A DNA stretch of 64,000 bases from Pseudomonas linyingensis. Its GTDB lineage: Bacteria > Pseudomonadota > Gammaproteobacteria > Pseudomonadales > Pseudomonadaceae. The translations under genes were made by a program, and so were the position numbers. Positions 56,818 to 63,862 of the stretch are shown one piece after another. The notes under the pieces were generated by a model. The model did not search any database, was not told where the DNA came from, and saw nothing but the letters and a program-made list of their open reading frames with translations. Positions within the stretch are counted from its first letter, which is position 1. Each line of letters opens with the position of its first letter. Location of the stretch: the NCBI RefSeq assembly GCF_900109175.1, contig NZ_FNZE01000009.1:1-64000 (forward strand), written 5' to 3'.

Positions 56818-58652
56818 GCGGCGGCCTCCATGGTGCTCCCGATCACTCCGCCCTCGACCCAGACTGCCTGCAGGCCCGGCGGGGTGGTGGCCATCGGTGC
56901 CTTCATGGTGCCGGCGATGATGGCGCTATCCAGGGTGCCGTCCTGGGTGCGGGCCATCAGCAGCTTGATGATCTGGCCGCGGCTCGGCAGGTCCAGGACG
57001 TCGTAGCGGTCCAGCACCACGAAACGCAGCCCGGACAGCGAGGCGATCGCGATCGACAGCAGCGCATCGCACCGCCAGCGCTCGGACTCGGACAGCAGGC
57101 CGTAGGCTCTACCGCCGAACTCGACGCCGATGTCGCTGCTGATCTGCACCGTCTGCCAGCTGGTGGCGGTGGACAGCTCAGCCAGCAGGGCATTTACCGG
57201 GGTGAGCGCGCCTGCCAGGATCTCGGCCGGGATGCCGGTCGGCGCCAGGGCGTCGGCGATCAGCGTCCAGTTCTTCACCGCGCTGTGGTGGCCGGCGGCC
57301 TCGGCGATGATCTTGTCGCGGCTGACCTGGGCGTGATGGGCTTCCTGCAGGGCCTGCTGCTTGGCCATCAGCTTGTCCCGTTGCTGGCGCAAGTCGTTGA
57401 TGGCCTGCTCGGCGTTGGCCATGGCCTCCGCCAGCGGGATGCTGGCGGTCTCTGCTTCCAGCGCCTCCAGCTGGGCAGCGGCGTCTTGCGAGGCCTTCAC
57501 GTCGCGCTGGTCGTTGGCGACAGTGCGGGACAGGTTGTCGACGTAGGTCCGGAACTCGGGGATGCGCTTGGCCAGCTGGGCGTCATCGGCGCCGGCGTCG
57601 GCCAGCGGGCCATGCTCCGTGGTGTAGCGCTCCAGCAGCAGCTTGGCGCGGTCCATTTCTTCAAGGACGGCCCAGGGTGTGGTGAGGCCGCTGTCGGCCG
57701 CCCGCACGCCGGCGGTGCGCTGGGCCAGCGCCTGCCAGTCGACCAGGTTACGCGCCATGTCGTGGACCAGGCCCTGCTTGCCGCCGGCTGCTGCAGCTTC
57801 GGCGGCGGCGAGCTGGTCCTGCCAGTGTTTCAAGTCGGCATTGTCGTTGTTCAGCTTGTGCTGGCGCCGCTGCAGCAGGTCGGCCGCCTCCCGCAGTTCA
57901 GCGATGCGCTGCTGGCGCTGCTCGGCTGCCGCCATGGCCGCCTTGTGGCCGCCGACGGTCTGCTGGGCTTCTGACAGATCGAGCTCAACCACTGAAAGCT
58001 CGCGGGCGACCTCCTCCAGGTCCTCCGACTGCACCTCGACGGCGACTGCTTCCGGCTCCCAGCCTTCGGCCTTCTCGCTGCCGTAGGCCTCGCCGGTGAT
58101 CGCCTTCCAGGCGCCGCGTGCCTCGCTGGCATACTCCTTGGCCTGGCCGACGGCGGCATCAAAGCCGGCGCGCAGCATCGGCTTGATACGCTCGATCAGG
58201 TCGGCCCCGGCGCCCTTGTCGGTCAGGCGCTTGGCGATCTCGTTCGGGCTGGCGCTGGCGCCGGTGAGGCCAAACAGCGTGCGGCGGCGCTCCTTCTCGT
58301 CCAGCGCAGCGAACTTGCTGGCGTCCAGCACGAAGGGCAGGCAGGGCAGGTCGACCAGAGGCGCGCCCTTGCCGCTGGGCAGGGCCACCGCGGCGGACTC
58401 CTGCTCGCCGGCGGCGCCTATCCAGCTGACTACCGCCTCGCCCTTCTTGGCGCCCTCGGTGACCAGCTTGGCCATGTCCTTCCTCAGGCTGACGCGGCGC
58501 GGTTGGCCGGTGAGAGCCATGCTGATCGCATTCAAAAGGCTCGACTTGCCGGCGCCGTTGAAACCGGAGACCAGCAGCACCGGCTCAGAAACAGCAAGGG
58601 CCGCATGACGCAGCCCTTGGAAGTTGGTGACTTCGATGTTCGTGATTCGCAT
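56814..58652 (-). CDS. SbcC/RecF-like coiled-coil ATPase
   Basis: A 612-residue SMC-type ATPase. It begins MRITNIEVTNFQGLRHAAL with Walker A GFNGAGKSS (30-38); residues about 190-440 are a long coiled coil rich in A, E, Q and L; the C-terminal lobe has LSESERWRCDALLSIAI in place of the LSGGE signature and FVVLDRYDVLDLPSRG in place of the LDEPT Walker B. No nuclease (SbcD) partner with a Mre11 domain is seen, but the exonuclease and Fe-S nuclease nearby could serve. Probably acts in phage recombination or replication. Confidence 0.88.
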   Translation of the reverse strand: MRITNIEVTNFQGLRHAALAVSEPVLLVSGFNGAGKSSLLNAISMALTGQPRRVSLRKDMAKLVTEGAKKGEAVVSWIGAAGEQESAAVALPSGKGAPLVDLPCLPFVLDASKFAALDEKERRRTLFGLTGASASPNEIAKRLTDKGAGADLIERIKPMLRAGFDAAVGQAKEYASEARGAWKAITGEAYGSEKAEGWEPEAVAVEVQSEDLEEVARELSVVELDLSEAQQTVGGHKAAMAAAEQRQQRIAELREAADLLQRRQHKLNNDNADLKHWQDQLAAAEAAAAGGKQGLVHDMARNLVDWQALAQRTAGVRAADSGLTTPWAVLEEMDRAKLLLERYTTEHGPLADAGADDAQLAKRIPEFRTYVDNLSRTVANDQRDVKASQDAAAQLEALEAETASIPLAEAMANAEQAINDLRQQRDKLMAKQQALQEAHHAQVSRDKIIAEAAGHHSAVKNWTLIADALAPTGIPAEILAGALTPVNALLAELSTATSWQTVQISSDIGVEFGGRAYGLLSESERWRCDALLSIAIASLSGLRFVVLDRYDVLDLPSRGQIIKLLMARTQDGTLDSAIIAGTMKAPMATTPPGLQAVWVEGGVIGSTMEAAA

Positions 58653-58658
58653 GGCTTG

Positions 58659-59483
58659 TTACTCCAGGTTGAGCTCCGCCGGCTTCTTCAGGACGCGGTA
58701 CAGGTTTTCGTCCGGGTGCGCGCCTTCGGCCTTCAGAGCGACGGTCCCTGTCTCCAGCATCAGCAGGATGACGCGGCGCGCCTCGTCGTAGCTGAGGGCA
58801 AACCGCGACTGCAGGTAGGCGAGGTCGATAGTCTGCTTGCGGGTGACGACGGCGGCCTCCAGATCTACCAGCGTGTGGCCGCCGAAGGTTTCGCCGGTCG
58901 GCAAACTCAGGGGGTCGTCCGCGGCGGTGGTTCCGGTCTCGAGCGGGGCTTCGTTACCCCAGGCTCCAGGCTCCTGCATGTCCTGGTCGCCACCGTTCAG
59001 GTCCAGCGGGTTCTGGTCGGGATCCGCTGTCACCTCGTCCATGCCGCCCAGGTGGTCGGCCGCGCTGGCCACCACCAGCAGGCAGACCTTGTTCACCGAG
59101 TCGATCAGGTGGTGCCGCTCGGGATTGTGTTGGCTCACCTTGAAGGTGGCCTTGATGCCGTCTTTCACTGCTACCGACTCCAGCATGCCGTCGATGGTGG
59201 GGCGGTTGTCCGCGGCCAGGATCCGCACGGCTGCCTTTACCGAGGTGCTGACGCGGCTGGCCAGGCGCTCGATGACGGCGCTCTGGCGTTTCTCGCTCAT
59301 CTTCGCCCAGGCCTCGGGCATGTCGCGCATCTCCTGCAGGCAGCCCTGCAGCAGGTCGCGGCCTAGGGTCTCGCTGGCCATCTGCAGCGGGGTGAGTTCC
59401 TCGGAGAGGTTGATGTCGGTGAGCAGGGCGGACTCAAGGACATCGTCCAGAGCCTCATCGATGATGGAACTGACGTGATTCAT
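58659..59483 (-). CDS. Phage protein with C-terminal FtsK-gamma-like winged helix
   Basis: A 274-residue soluble protein. The N-terminal 150 residues are mostly helical with no known signature. A low-complexity acidic linker (about 150-200) leads to residues 206-255: LEAAVVTRKQTIDLAYLQSRFALSYDEARRVILLMLETGTV, which has the layout of the FtsK gamma domain that binds KOPS sites. Start MNHVSS. It lies 6 bases upstream of the SbcC-like gene. Possibly a DNA-recognition factor for the recombination complex; inferred. Confidence 0.75.
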   Translation of the reverse strand: MNHVSSIIDEALDDVLESALLTDINLSEELTPLQMASETLGRDLLQGCLQEMRDMPEAWAKMSEKRQSAVIERLASRVSTSVKAAVRILAADNRPTIDGMLESVAVKDGIKATFKVSQHNPERHHLIDSVNKVCLLVVASAADHLGGMDEVTADPDQNPLDLNGGDQDMQEPGAWGNEAPLETGTTAADDPLSLPTGETFGGHTLVDLEAAVVTRKQTIDLAYLQSRFALSYDEARRVILLMLETGTVALKAEGAHPDENLYRVLKKPAELNLE

Positions 59484-59494
59484 GCAGGGCTTCC

Positions 59495-59695
59495 TTAGTG
59501 TTCGGCGATGCGTTCAAGGGTTTCGAGCTGGGAGTCGCTCAGGTAGGTACGGGTGCCGTAGCGTTGGTAGTTCGTGCGCAGGTCCGCGGCGAACTGTTCT
59601 TCCCAGTCGTTGCCGGCGTTGAGCTCGGCAGCGCCGAGGAGCGCGGCGAACTCCTCGGGTCGGTCGAAGATTTCTTGGATGGTGCGTGATGCCAT
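59495..59695 (-). CDS. 66-residue phage protein
   Basis: Short helical protein (IFDRPEEFAALLGAAELNAGNDWEEQFAADLRTNYQRYG...). Located 6 bases behind the recT stop and 11 bases before the wHTH gene, consistent with an operon. No family known to me. Confidence 0.65.
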   Translation of the reverse strand: MASRTIQEIFDRPEEFAALLGAAELNAGNDWEEQFAADLRTNYQRYGTRTYLSDSQLETLERIAEH

Positions 59696-59701
59696 CGGCG
59701 G

Positions 59702-60679
59702 TTACTCGAAGCTCAGCCCGTCCAAGTCGGCGGCCTGCTGCTGCGCCTTGGGCTTGGCAGCAGGCTTTGCTGCCGGCTCGGTGGCTGCGGGCTCAGGCTC
59801 GGCGGCGTCTTGGTGGCTGCGGATCTCACCGGTCGAGGTGTCGACGTCGATCGGCTCGTCTTCGGCGTCCGGTACCGGCGGCGGTGCCGGCTCGTCGCCG
59901 GCCTGGCTGCGCAGGTTGTCCAGGTTGACGGCGAATCCGCCCTGGCCGTCTGGCTCGGCTTCGATGAAGTCGTTCGCTTCCTCGGCCGTCTGCAGCCCCA
60001 TCAGCAGCTCGGGCGCGTACAGGCGACCGAAGAAGCTGGCGCAGCGATAGCGCAGCATCAGCTCCGGGATCGTCTGCCACTTGCTGCCGTTCTTGGTCAG
60101 CCAGCCTTCGTCGATGGCCATCTGGATGGACACGACAGGCGACTCGAGGCGCTCGCCGGTTTCCTTCTCGATAGCCCAGGCCTTGCAGGTCTGGTGGCGG
60201 ACGGTGACCTTCTTTTTCACCTCCGTCTTGTTGTTGTTCTTCCACTCGATGGCGGTATAGGTCACCTCGGTGGGCTCGCCGGGCGCGCTGAGTTCAAAGC
60301 GCAACGATGAATAGCGGCCGCAGCTGTTGATCGCAGCGATGATGAAGGCGCTGGACCAGCTCGGCCGGCCTTCGATGATGTGCAGGTTCTGCATCACCAT
60401 CAGCGGGTCGGCGCCCATGCGCTGGGCCATGTTCAGCGCCACGATGCAATTTGGCAGACCGGCGGCGTTCTGCTCGTAGCCGGTGACCTTGCCGTATTGC
60501 TTCACCTCCTTGAAGGCGCGGTAGGCGGTCGGCACCAGGGTGGAGCCGGCCAGCACCTTCGCGGCGCGCTGCATCAGCTCGAAGCTCTGCAGGCTGCCAA
60601 AGCCCATGGTGACGGTCGGCATGCTTACTTCACGCGGCGCAGGTTCGCGCATCTGCTGCAGGGTGGTGGGCTGGTTCAT
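59702..60679 (-). CDS. recT: RecT-family single-strand annealing protein
   Basis: A 325-residue recombinase. RecT blocks seen: ALNMAQRMGADPLMVMQNLHIIEGRPSWSSAFIIAAINS, then ESPVVSIQMAIDEGWLTKNGSKW and the C-terminal core LMLRYRCASFFGRLYAPELLMGLQT. The last 90 residues are a Pro/Ala/Glu-rich tail common in phage RecT. It anneals single strands during phage recombination, partnered by a 5'-3' exonuclease, here probably the PD-(D/E)XK enzyme two genes upstream. Confidence 0.93.
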   Translation of the reverse strand: MNQPTTLQQMREPAPREVSMPTVTMGFGSLQSFELMQRAAKVLAGSTLVPTAYRAFKEVKQYGKVTGYEQNAAGLPNCIVALNMAQRMGADPLMVMQNLHIIEGRPSWSSAFIIAAINSCGRYSSLRFELSAPGEPTEVTYTAIEWKNNNKTEVKKKVTVRHQTCKAWAIEKETGERLESPVVSIQMAIDEGWLTKNGSKWQTIPELMLRYRCASFFGRLYAPELLMGLQTAEEANDFIEAEPDGQGGFAVNLDNLRSQAGDEPAPPPVPDAEDEPIDVDTSTGEIRSHQDAAEPEPAATEPAAKPAAKPKAQQQAADLDGLSFE

Positions 60680-60891
60680 GCTGCTTGCTCCTTGTAACCC
60701 ATGGATTTGCGGTAGTCAGCTTCGGAGGCCACCTCGACACGGCGCACGTCGGCGCCCTTGGCCTTCCGCTCGTGGGTATCGCGCTGCGCTTCAAGGAAGC
60801 GGGCGCGGTCGTGGACGCGGTGGTAGGTGATCACCGGCTGGTGCTTGCCAGTCGGATCAACCAGGCGGATGTACAGGTCTTCGGATTTCAT
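60676..60891 (-). CDS. 71-residue phage protein upstream of recT
   Basis: Basic small protein (MKSEDLYIRLVDPTGKHQPVITYHRVHDRARFLEAQRDTHERKAKGADVRRV). Its stop overlaps the recT start (ATGA). Family unknown; transcriptional and translational coupling with recT suggests a recombination accessory. Confidence 0.68.
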   Translation of the reverse strand: MKSEDLYIRLVDPTGKHQPVITYHRVHDRARFLEAQRDTHERKAKGADVRRVEVASEADYRKSMGYKEQAA

Positions 60892-60904
60892 GGGGCGACT
60901 CCGC

Positions 60905-61711
60905 TTACTCGTGATAGGGGCAGGTTTTCCAGCGCGGGCAGTAGCGCTCGCTGCAGAGAGGGCTTTGCGGGTTGGGCGGGAACAGGCCGGTGCGAAACAT
61001 GTCCGCCGCGAACTGGATCAGCCCTGGGTAATCCTCGGTACCGACCATCAGCTCGCGGGCGCCGATGATTTCGCCGGTACCGGTTTCCGGCTTGCCCTTG
61101 GTCTTGAGTCCGATGATCTCGGCCGGCGCCGTGCAAGACTCGCCGGTGGTGTGCTCGTAGAGCAGCTCATAGGTGCCGAGCTGGGGCTTGTGACCCTTGG
61201 TCTTGGCGATGCCGTGGCTGACCGCGGCGCCGCCGGTCTTTACGTCGGCGATGCCGATTCCGTCGCAGTCGCGCTTGATGCGCGCCCGGTCCAGGGTCCC
61301 TGTGAGCCGCACGATGACCCCGCCACCGCAGTTGATCTCCAGCGGCTTGGTCTCCAGCTCCACCGCGACGAAGTGGTAGCGGGGGCTGATGTCCAGGCAG
61401 TAGCTGGTGTGCAGGGTCAGGCCGGTGGCCTCTGCTTCGCTCGGGGTGAGGTCAGAGCCGCGCCAGTCCACTTCGAACTCGGGGTGGCGCAGCGTCTCAA
61501 CCAGGTGCTCTGCGGCATCGAAGGCCGACAGCTCCTGGCCAGCGATCCGGGCAGCGTCGAAGGCGCCAGTGCTGGCGTGGATGGCGGTACCGAGCAGGGC
61601 GCGCGGGCTGCTGGGCGACTTGATGCCCAGCAGGTGGATGCCCTGCCACTTGTAGGCGCAGTCGAACAGCGAGCCCCAGGACGAGGCTCGAACGGTGGTG
61701 GTGCTGGTCAT
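60905..61711 (-). CDS. PD-(D/E)XK nuclease with Fe-S cluster (Cas4/RecE-like)
   Basis: A 268-residue nuclease. Active-site pieces: GTAIHAST, TGTLDRARI (acidic residue) and GIADVKTGG (D-x-K). Four cysteines at 18, 253, 258 and 264 (FDC at the start, LCSERYCPRWKTCP at the end) match the cluster of Cas4/AddB-type nucleases. Paired with RecT, it would resect ends as RecE does. No CRISPR array is present in the window, so a Cas role is unlikely. Confidence 0.88.
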   Translation of the reverse strand: MTSTTTVRASSWGSLFDCAYKWQGIHLLGIKSPSSPRALLGTAIHASTGAFDAARIAGQELSAFDAAEHLVETLRHPEFEVDWRGSDLTPSEAEATGLTLHTSYCLDISPRYHFVAVELETKPLEINCGGGVIVRLTGTLDRARIKRDCDGIGIADVKTGGAAVSHGIAKTKGHKPQLGTYELLYEHTTGESCTAPAEIIGLKTKGKPETGTGEIIGARELMVGTEDYPGLIQFAADMFRTGLFPPNPQSPLCSERYCPRWKTCPYHE

Positions 61712-61723
61712 GGGGTGTTCCGA

Positions 61724-61843
61724 TCAGGAGGTGATGGCCTCGGCCAGGCCCAGGGCCGCGCAGTAGACGGCCATGCCCAGGAGGACGAGGGAGGCGCCGC
61801 ACCAGGTGGCGCGGCGTCGGGCTTTCTGGTGGACGGAGGTCAC
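61724..61843 (-). CDS. 39-residue one-TM phage peptide
   Basis: GTG-started frame whose start overlaps the preceding stop (GTGA). A basic N terminus (TSVHQKARRRA) precedes one TM helix (CGASLVLLGMAVYCAALGL). The coupling and hydrophobicity support a real membrane peptide, as often found in phage operons. Confidence 0.55.
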   Translation of the reverse strand: MTSVHQKARRRATWCGASLVLLGMAVYCAALGLAEAITS

Positions 61844-62034
61844 GACCGCACCTCCCGCTCGATGTACCGGCGCCCTCCGCGGATGGTCAGCGCGCCACGG
61901 AGGCGGCAGTCGATGAGCCGGGTTTCCGGCGGAAGCCCCAGCGCCTCTGGCAGCGGCTGGGTGGTGAGCACGGTCACGGTGCGGATCTCGTCGAGCTGCT
62001 CGTCGACGATGCTGCGGACGGGGGAAGTGGTCAT
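61840..62034 (-). CDS. 64-residue phage protein
   Basis: MTTSPVRSIVDEQLDEIRTVTVLTTQPLPEALGLPPETRLIDCRLRGALTIRGGRRYIEREVRS is preceded by an ATGA overlap with the upstream gene and ends in GTGA overlap with the next. Beta-type small protein, no family recognised. Confidence 0.6.
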   Translation of the reverse strand: MTTSPVRSIVDEQLDEIRTVTVLTTQPLPEALGLPPETRLIDCRLRGALTIRGGRRYIEREVRS

Positions 62035-62402
62035 GCCGCGTCCGCCTTCAGCTGCTGAGCGGCGTGTTCGGCGATGAAGCCGGAGCGGTGTTTGTCCATG
62101 CAGATGCGCAGGCAGTCGAGCGGGCCGGACACCAAGTCCTCGCACAGCTTGTCGCGCAGGTGGCGCCACCTGCTGTCGGTGACGCGAAAGAGGGCGGCCA
62201 TCGCATCGATGATCTCCGCGTGGCTCATCACTCCGTAGGCGTACTCGGCGAACGCCTCGGCGGTGCTCTGGTCGCCCTCGTTGAGCAGCTCGCCGATGCG
62301 TTCCTCGGCTTCCTCACGGGCATAGTCGTGTTCGGGTTCGGCGTGGTCGTAGGCGAACTGGCCGCGGCGCATGGCAGCGGCATTGCGAAGTGCTGGGGTC
62401 AT
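62031..62402 (-). CDS. 123-residue phage protein
   Basis: A helical soluble protein (FAYDHAEPEHDYAREEAEERIGELLNEGDQSTAEAFAEYAYG..., DKLCEDLVSGPLDCLRICMDKHRSG). Start MTPALRN behind AGGAG; 67 in-frame codons upstream are rejected. It is the first gene after the csrA gap and likely opens a coupled set down to the nuclease. Function unknown. Confidence 0.72.
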   Translation of the reverse strand: MTPALRNAAAMRRGQFAYDHAEPEHDYAREEAEERIGELLNEGDQSTAEAFAEYAYGVMSHAEIIDAMAALFRVTDSRWRHLRDKLCEDLVSGPLDCLRICMDKHRSGFIAEHAAQQLKADAA

Positions 62403-62836
62403 GGCGTGCTCCTGCGTGCATGAGTCGACGCACCGCGCTGATGCGACGACCGATGAAGGCTGGGGGAGGGGAAAGAGGTGCCGGCAGTGCCACCACGGGA
62501 TGCCGGCGTTGATGCAGGGCGCATCGGGGAGTGATCGGCTGGCCGGGCAATCCACCGCTATGCGCGTGGAGGTGGCCACCCCGCTGTTTGCTTCGGCGAT
62601 CAACCGGTCACTCTCCGATCCGCCCTGGTGGGCGGTCAGGGCCGGGTACGCCGGCCAGGCGTCTGCTCTGTCGCCACCGGCGCAGCTGCCGGCATGGGGC
62701 CTCGTACGGGGCTGGCTTGCGGATTACTCGAACTGCTGGGGCGCTCCGCCGCGGCCGTGAGGCGCAGCGGTCGAGGGTGTCGGGCTAACCCCGCAGCGGT
62801 TTCAGGCATGCCGATCCGCCGACGGCTGCCCAGCCA
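62403..62836. other. Gap between csrA and the next leftward gene
   Basis: About 430 bases without a supported gene. A plus-strand frame at 62371-62760 reads 129 residues with C-x-C and CRQCHH and a Trp-rich tail and could be real, but it has no ribosome site and overlaps the start of the leftward gene. No terminator hairpin with a T run was seen. Confidence 0.4.
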
Positions 62837-63028
62837 TCAGGCGACTGCCTGGGGCTCTTGCTCCTTCTCCTTCTGGATGCGCTCGTAAATTTCCTCGCGA
62901 TGTACGGCGACTTCCTTCGGCGCTTCGACGCCGATGCGAACCTGGTTGCCCTTGACGCCCAGGACGGTGACTTGGATGTCGTCGCCGATGAAGAGGGTTT
63001 CGCCTACACGGCGGGTGAGGATGAGCAT
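62837..63028 (-). CDS. csrA: CsrA/RsmA-family translational regulator encoded by the prophage
   Basis: A 63-residue RNA-binding dimer subunit. [52 protein letters not shown] contains both RNA-binding faces: Leu4-Thr5-Arg6-Arg7 and Arg44 in VHREE. Length and sequence are close to Pseudomonas RsmA (61 residues), with a slightly different tail (KEQEPQAVA). It would bind GGA sites in 5' leaders of host or phage mRNAs. The ATG is behind AGGAGG; the 72-codon extension is rejected. It has its own promoter 297 bases upstream. Confidence 0.95.
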   Translation of the reverse strand: MLILTRRVGETLFIGDDIQVTVLGVKGNQVRIGVEAPKEVAVHREEIYERIQKEKEQEPQAVA

Positions 63029-63324
63029 GGTGACCTCCTTGGTCGGTTTGGTTGGTTTCCCGGATGGCCCTGTCGCCAAGGCCATCGAGGAAATCGGGTC
63101 TTGCTGGGCGCTGTTTCTGGCCACCTGCGCCTGGGCCTGCTTTCGCATCTCGGGGAGCCTGAGGCTCCGACAGATCACCGCGCCTGCCCGGCCGTGATCA
63201 CTCCTTTCTGCGGCGCTCCACGCTGCGCGCCCGGGGTGAGGCATCCCCTGTACCGGATTGAGGGCTCCGGCTCGCTGCCCTTGTCGGCCCTGCTAGGGCC
63301 TGCCGTGTGTGCGGCGTTGAGGTG

Positions 63325-63353
63325 AATTTAAGCATTCTGAAATTTAAGGTCAA
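63325..63353 (-). promoter_or_regulatory. Sigma-70 promoter candidate for the csrA transcript
   Basis: Minus strand: TTGACC (63353-63348), 17-base spacer, TAAATT (63330-63325), in a markedly AT-rich 60-base island inside GC-rich DNA. The transcript would carry a long leader of about 290 bases before csrA, possibly used for regulation. Confidence 0.6.
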
Positions 63354-63390
63354 GAAGAATTTTAAGGATGCTGAATTTGTAGAGTCAAAA

Positions 63391-63412
63391 AAGCCCGCTC
63401 AGCGGCGGGCTT
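63391..63412 (-). terminator. Intrinsic terminator of the LexA-box gene
   Basis: On the minus strand, arms AAGCCCGC and GCGGGCTT with a short loop are followed by TTTTTT. It separates the gene at 63429-63677 from the csrA promoter. Confidence 0.88.
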
Positions 63413-63428
63413 CATGGAGGGGCGCCGA

Positions 63429-63677
63429 TCACTCGGCGTTCGGCTTCACCCAGGTCAGGCGCACGGAGCCGTCCTCCTGCGGCACCAGGGTTACGCTCTC
63501 TTCTTCGCTCAGCTGCTCGAGCAGCAGGTCCCAGTCGGCTTCCAGCTCATCCGGCGCGCGGGTGATGACGACCTGGCGCTCCAGCTGGGCGCGCGGCACC
63601 AGGATCAGCTTCTGGATCCGGCGGGCGAGCAGCTCGTAGGAGCTGGGAGGGGTAGGGGCGGTTGCTTTCTTTGCCAT
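63429..63677 (-). CDS. 82-residue protein under a LexA box (DUF1654-like)
   Basis: A small soluble protein: MAKKATAPTPPSSYELLARRIQKLILVPRAQLERQVVITRAPDELEADWDLLLEQLSEEESVTLVPQEDGSVRLTWVKP. The pattern S-Y-E-L-x-x-R-I-Q-x-L-I and the ending DGSVRLTWV resemble DUF1654 of pseudomonads, which I recall among SOS-regulated genes. AGGAG precedes the ATG. The gene has its own operator and terminator, so it is an independent DNA-damage-inducible unit. Confidence 0.8.
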   Translation of the reverse strand: MAKKATAPTPPSSYELLARRIQKLILVPRAQLERQVVITRAPDELEADWDLLLEQLSEEESVTLVPQEDGSVRLTWVKPNAE

Positions 63678-63693
63678 GCAGGCATCTCCTATG

Positions 63694-63709
63694 CTGTATG
63701 TATATACAG
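63694..63709. promoter_or_regulatory. LexA (SOS) box
   Basis: CTGTATGTATATACAG fits CTG-N10-CAG with the alternating TA core of Pseudomonas and E. coli SOS boxes. It lies 17 bases upstream of the leftward ATG at 63677, so it would overlap the start of transcription. Confidence 0.85.
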
Positions 63710-63795
63710 TATTTGTGCAGGTGCTCGGGCGCAAGGTGTGTGCATGGAAAATCAGCGCCCAAAGGGCGGCGCGCAGGGATGGCTGATCAAGTAAG

Positions 63796-63839
63796 TACAC
63801 ATAGTGTGTATTAACCACTTAAAGTGTGTATGCTACACA
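63796..63839. promoter_or_regulatory. Tandem dyad operators ahead of hicA
   Basis: Two 15-bp dyads, TACACATAGTGTGTA (63796-63810) and TGTGTATGCTACACA (63825-63839), with a third small palindrome CACTTAAAGTG between them (63816-63826). Typical autoregulatory arrangement for a toxin-antitoxin repressor; TATGCT at 63829-63834 may be a -10 element. Confidence 0.65.
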
Positions 63840-63862
63840 TCAAGCAGCATGAGGGGATGGCA

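Noticed and set aside
60905-61711. Cas4-like nuclease as part of a CRISPR-Cas locus
   Set aside because: No repeats, spacers or other cas genes are visible; neighbours are phage recombination genes, so a RecE-like role fits better.
62371-62760. 129-codon plus-strand frame with C-x-C and CxxC motifs
   Set aside because: No ribosome site and overlap with the leftward gene start; kept only as a note in the gap entry because it cannot be excluded.
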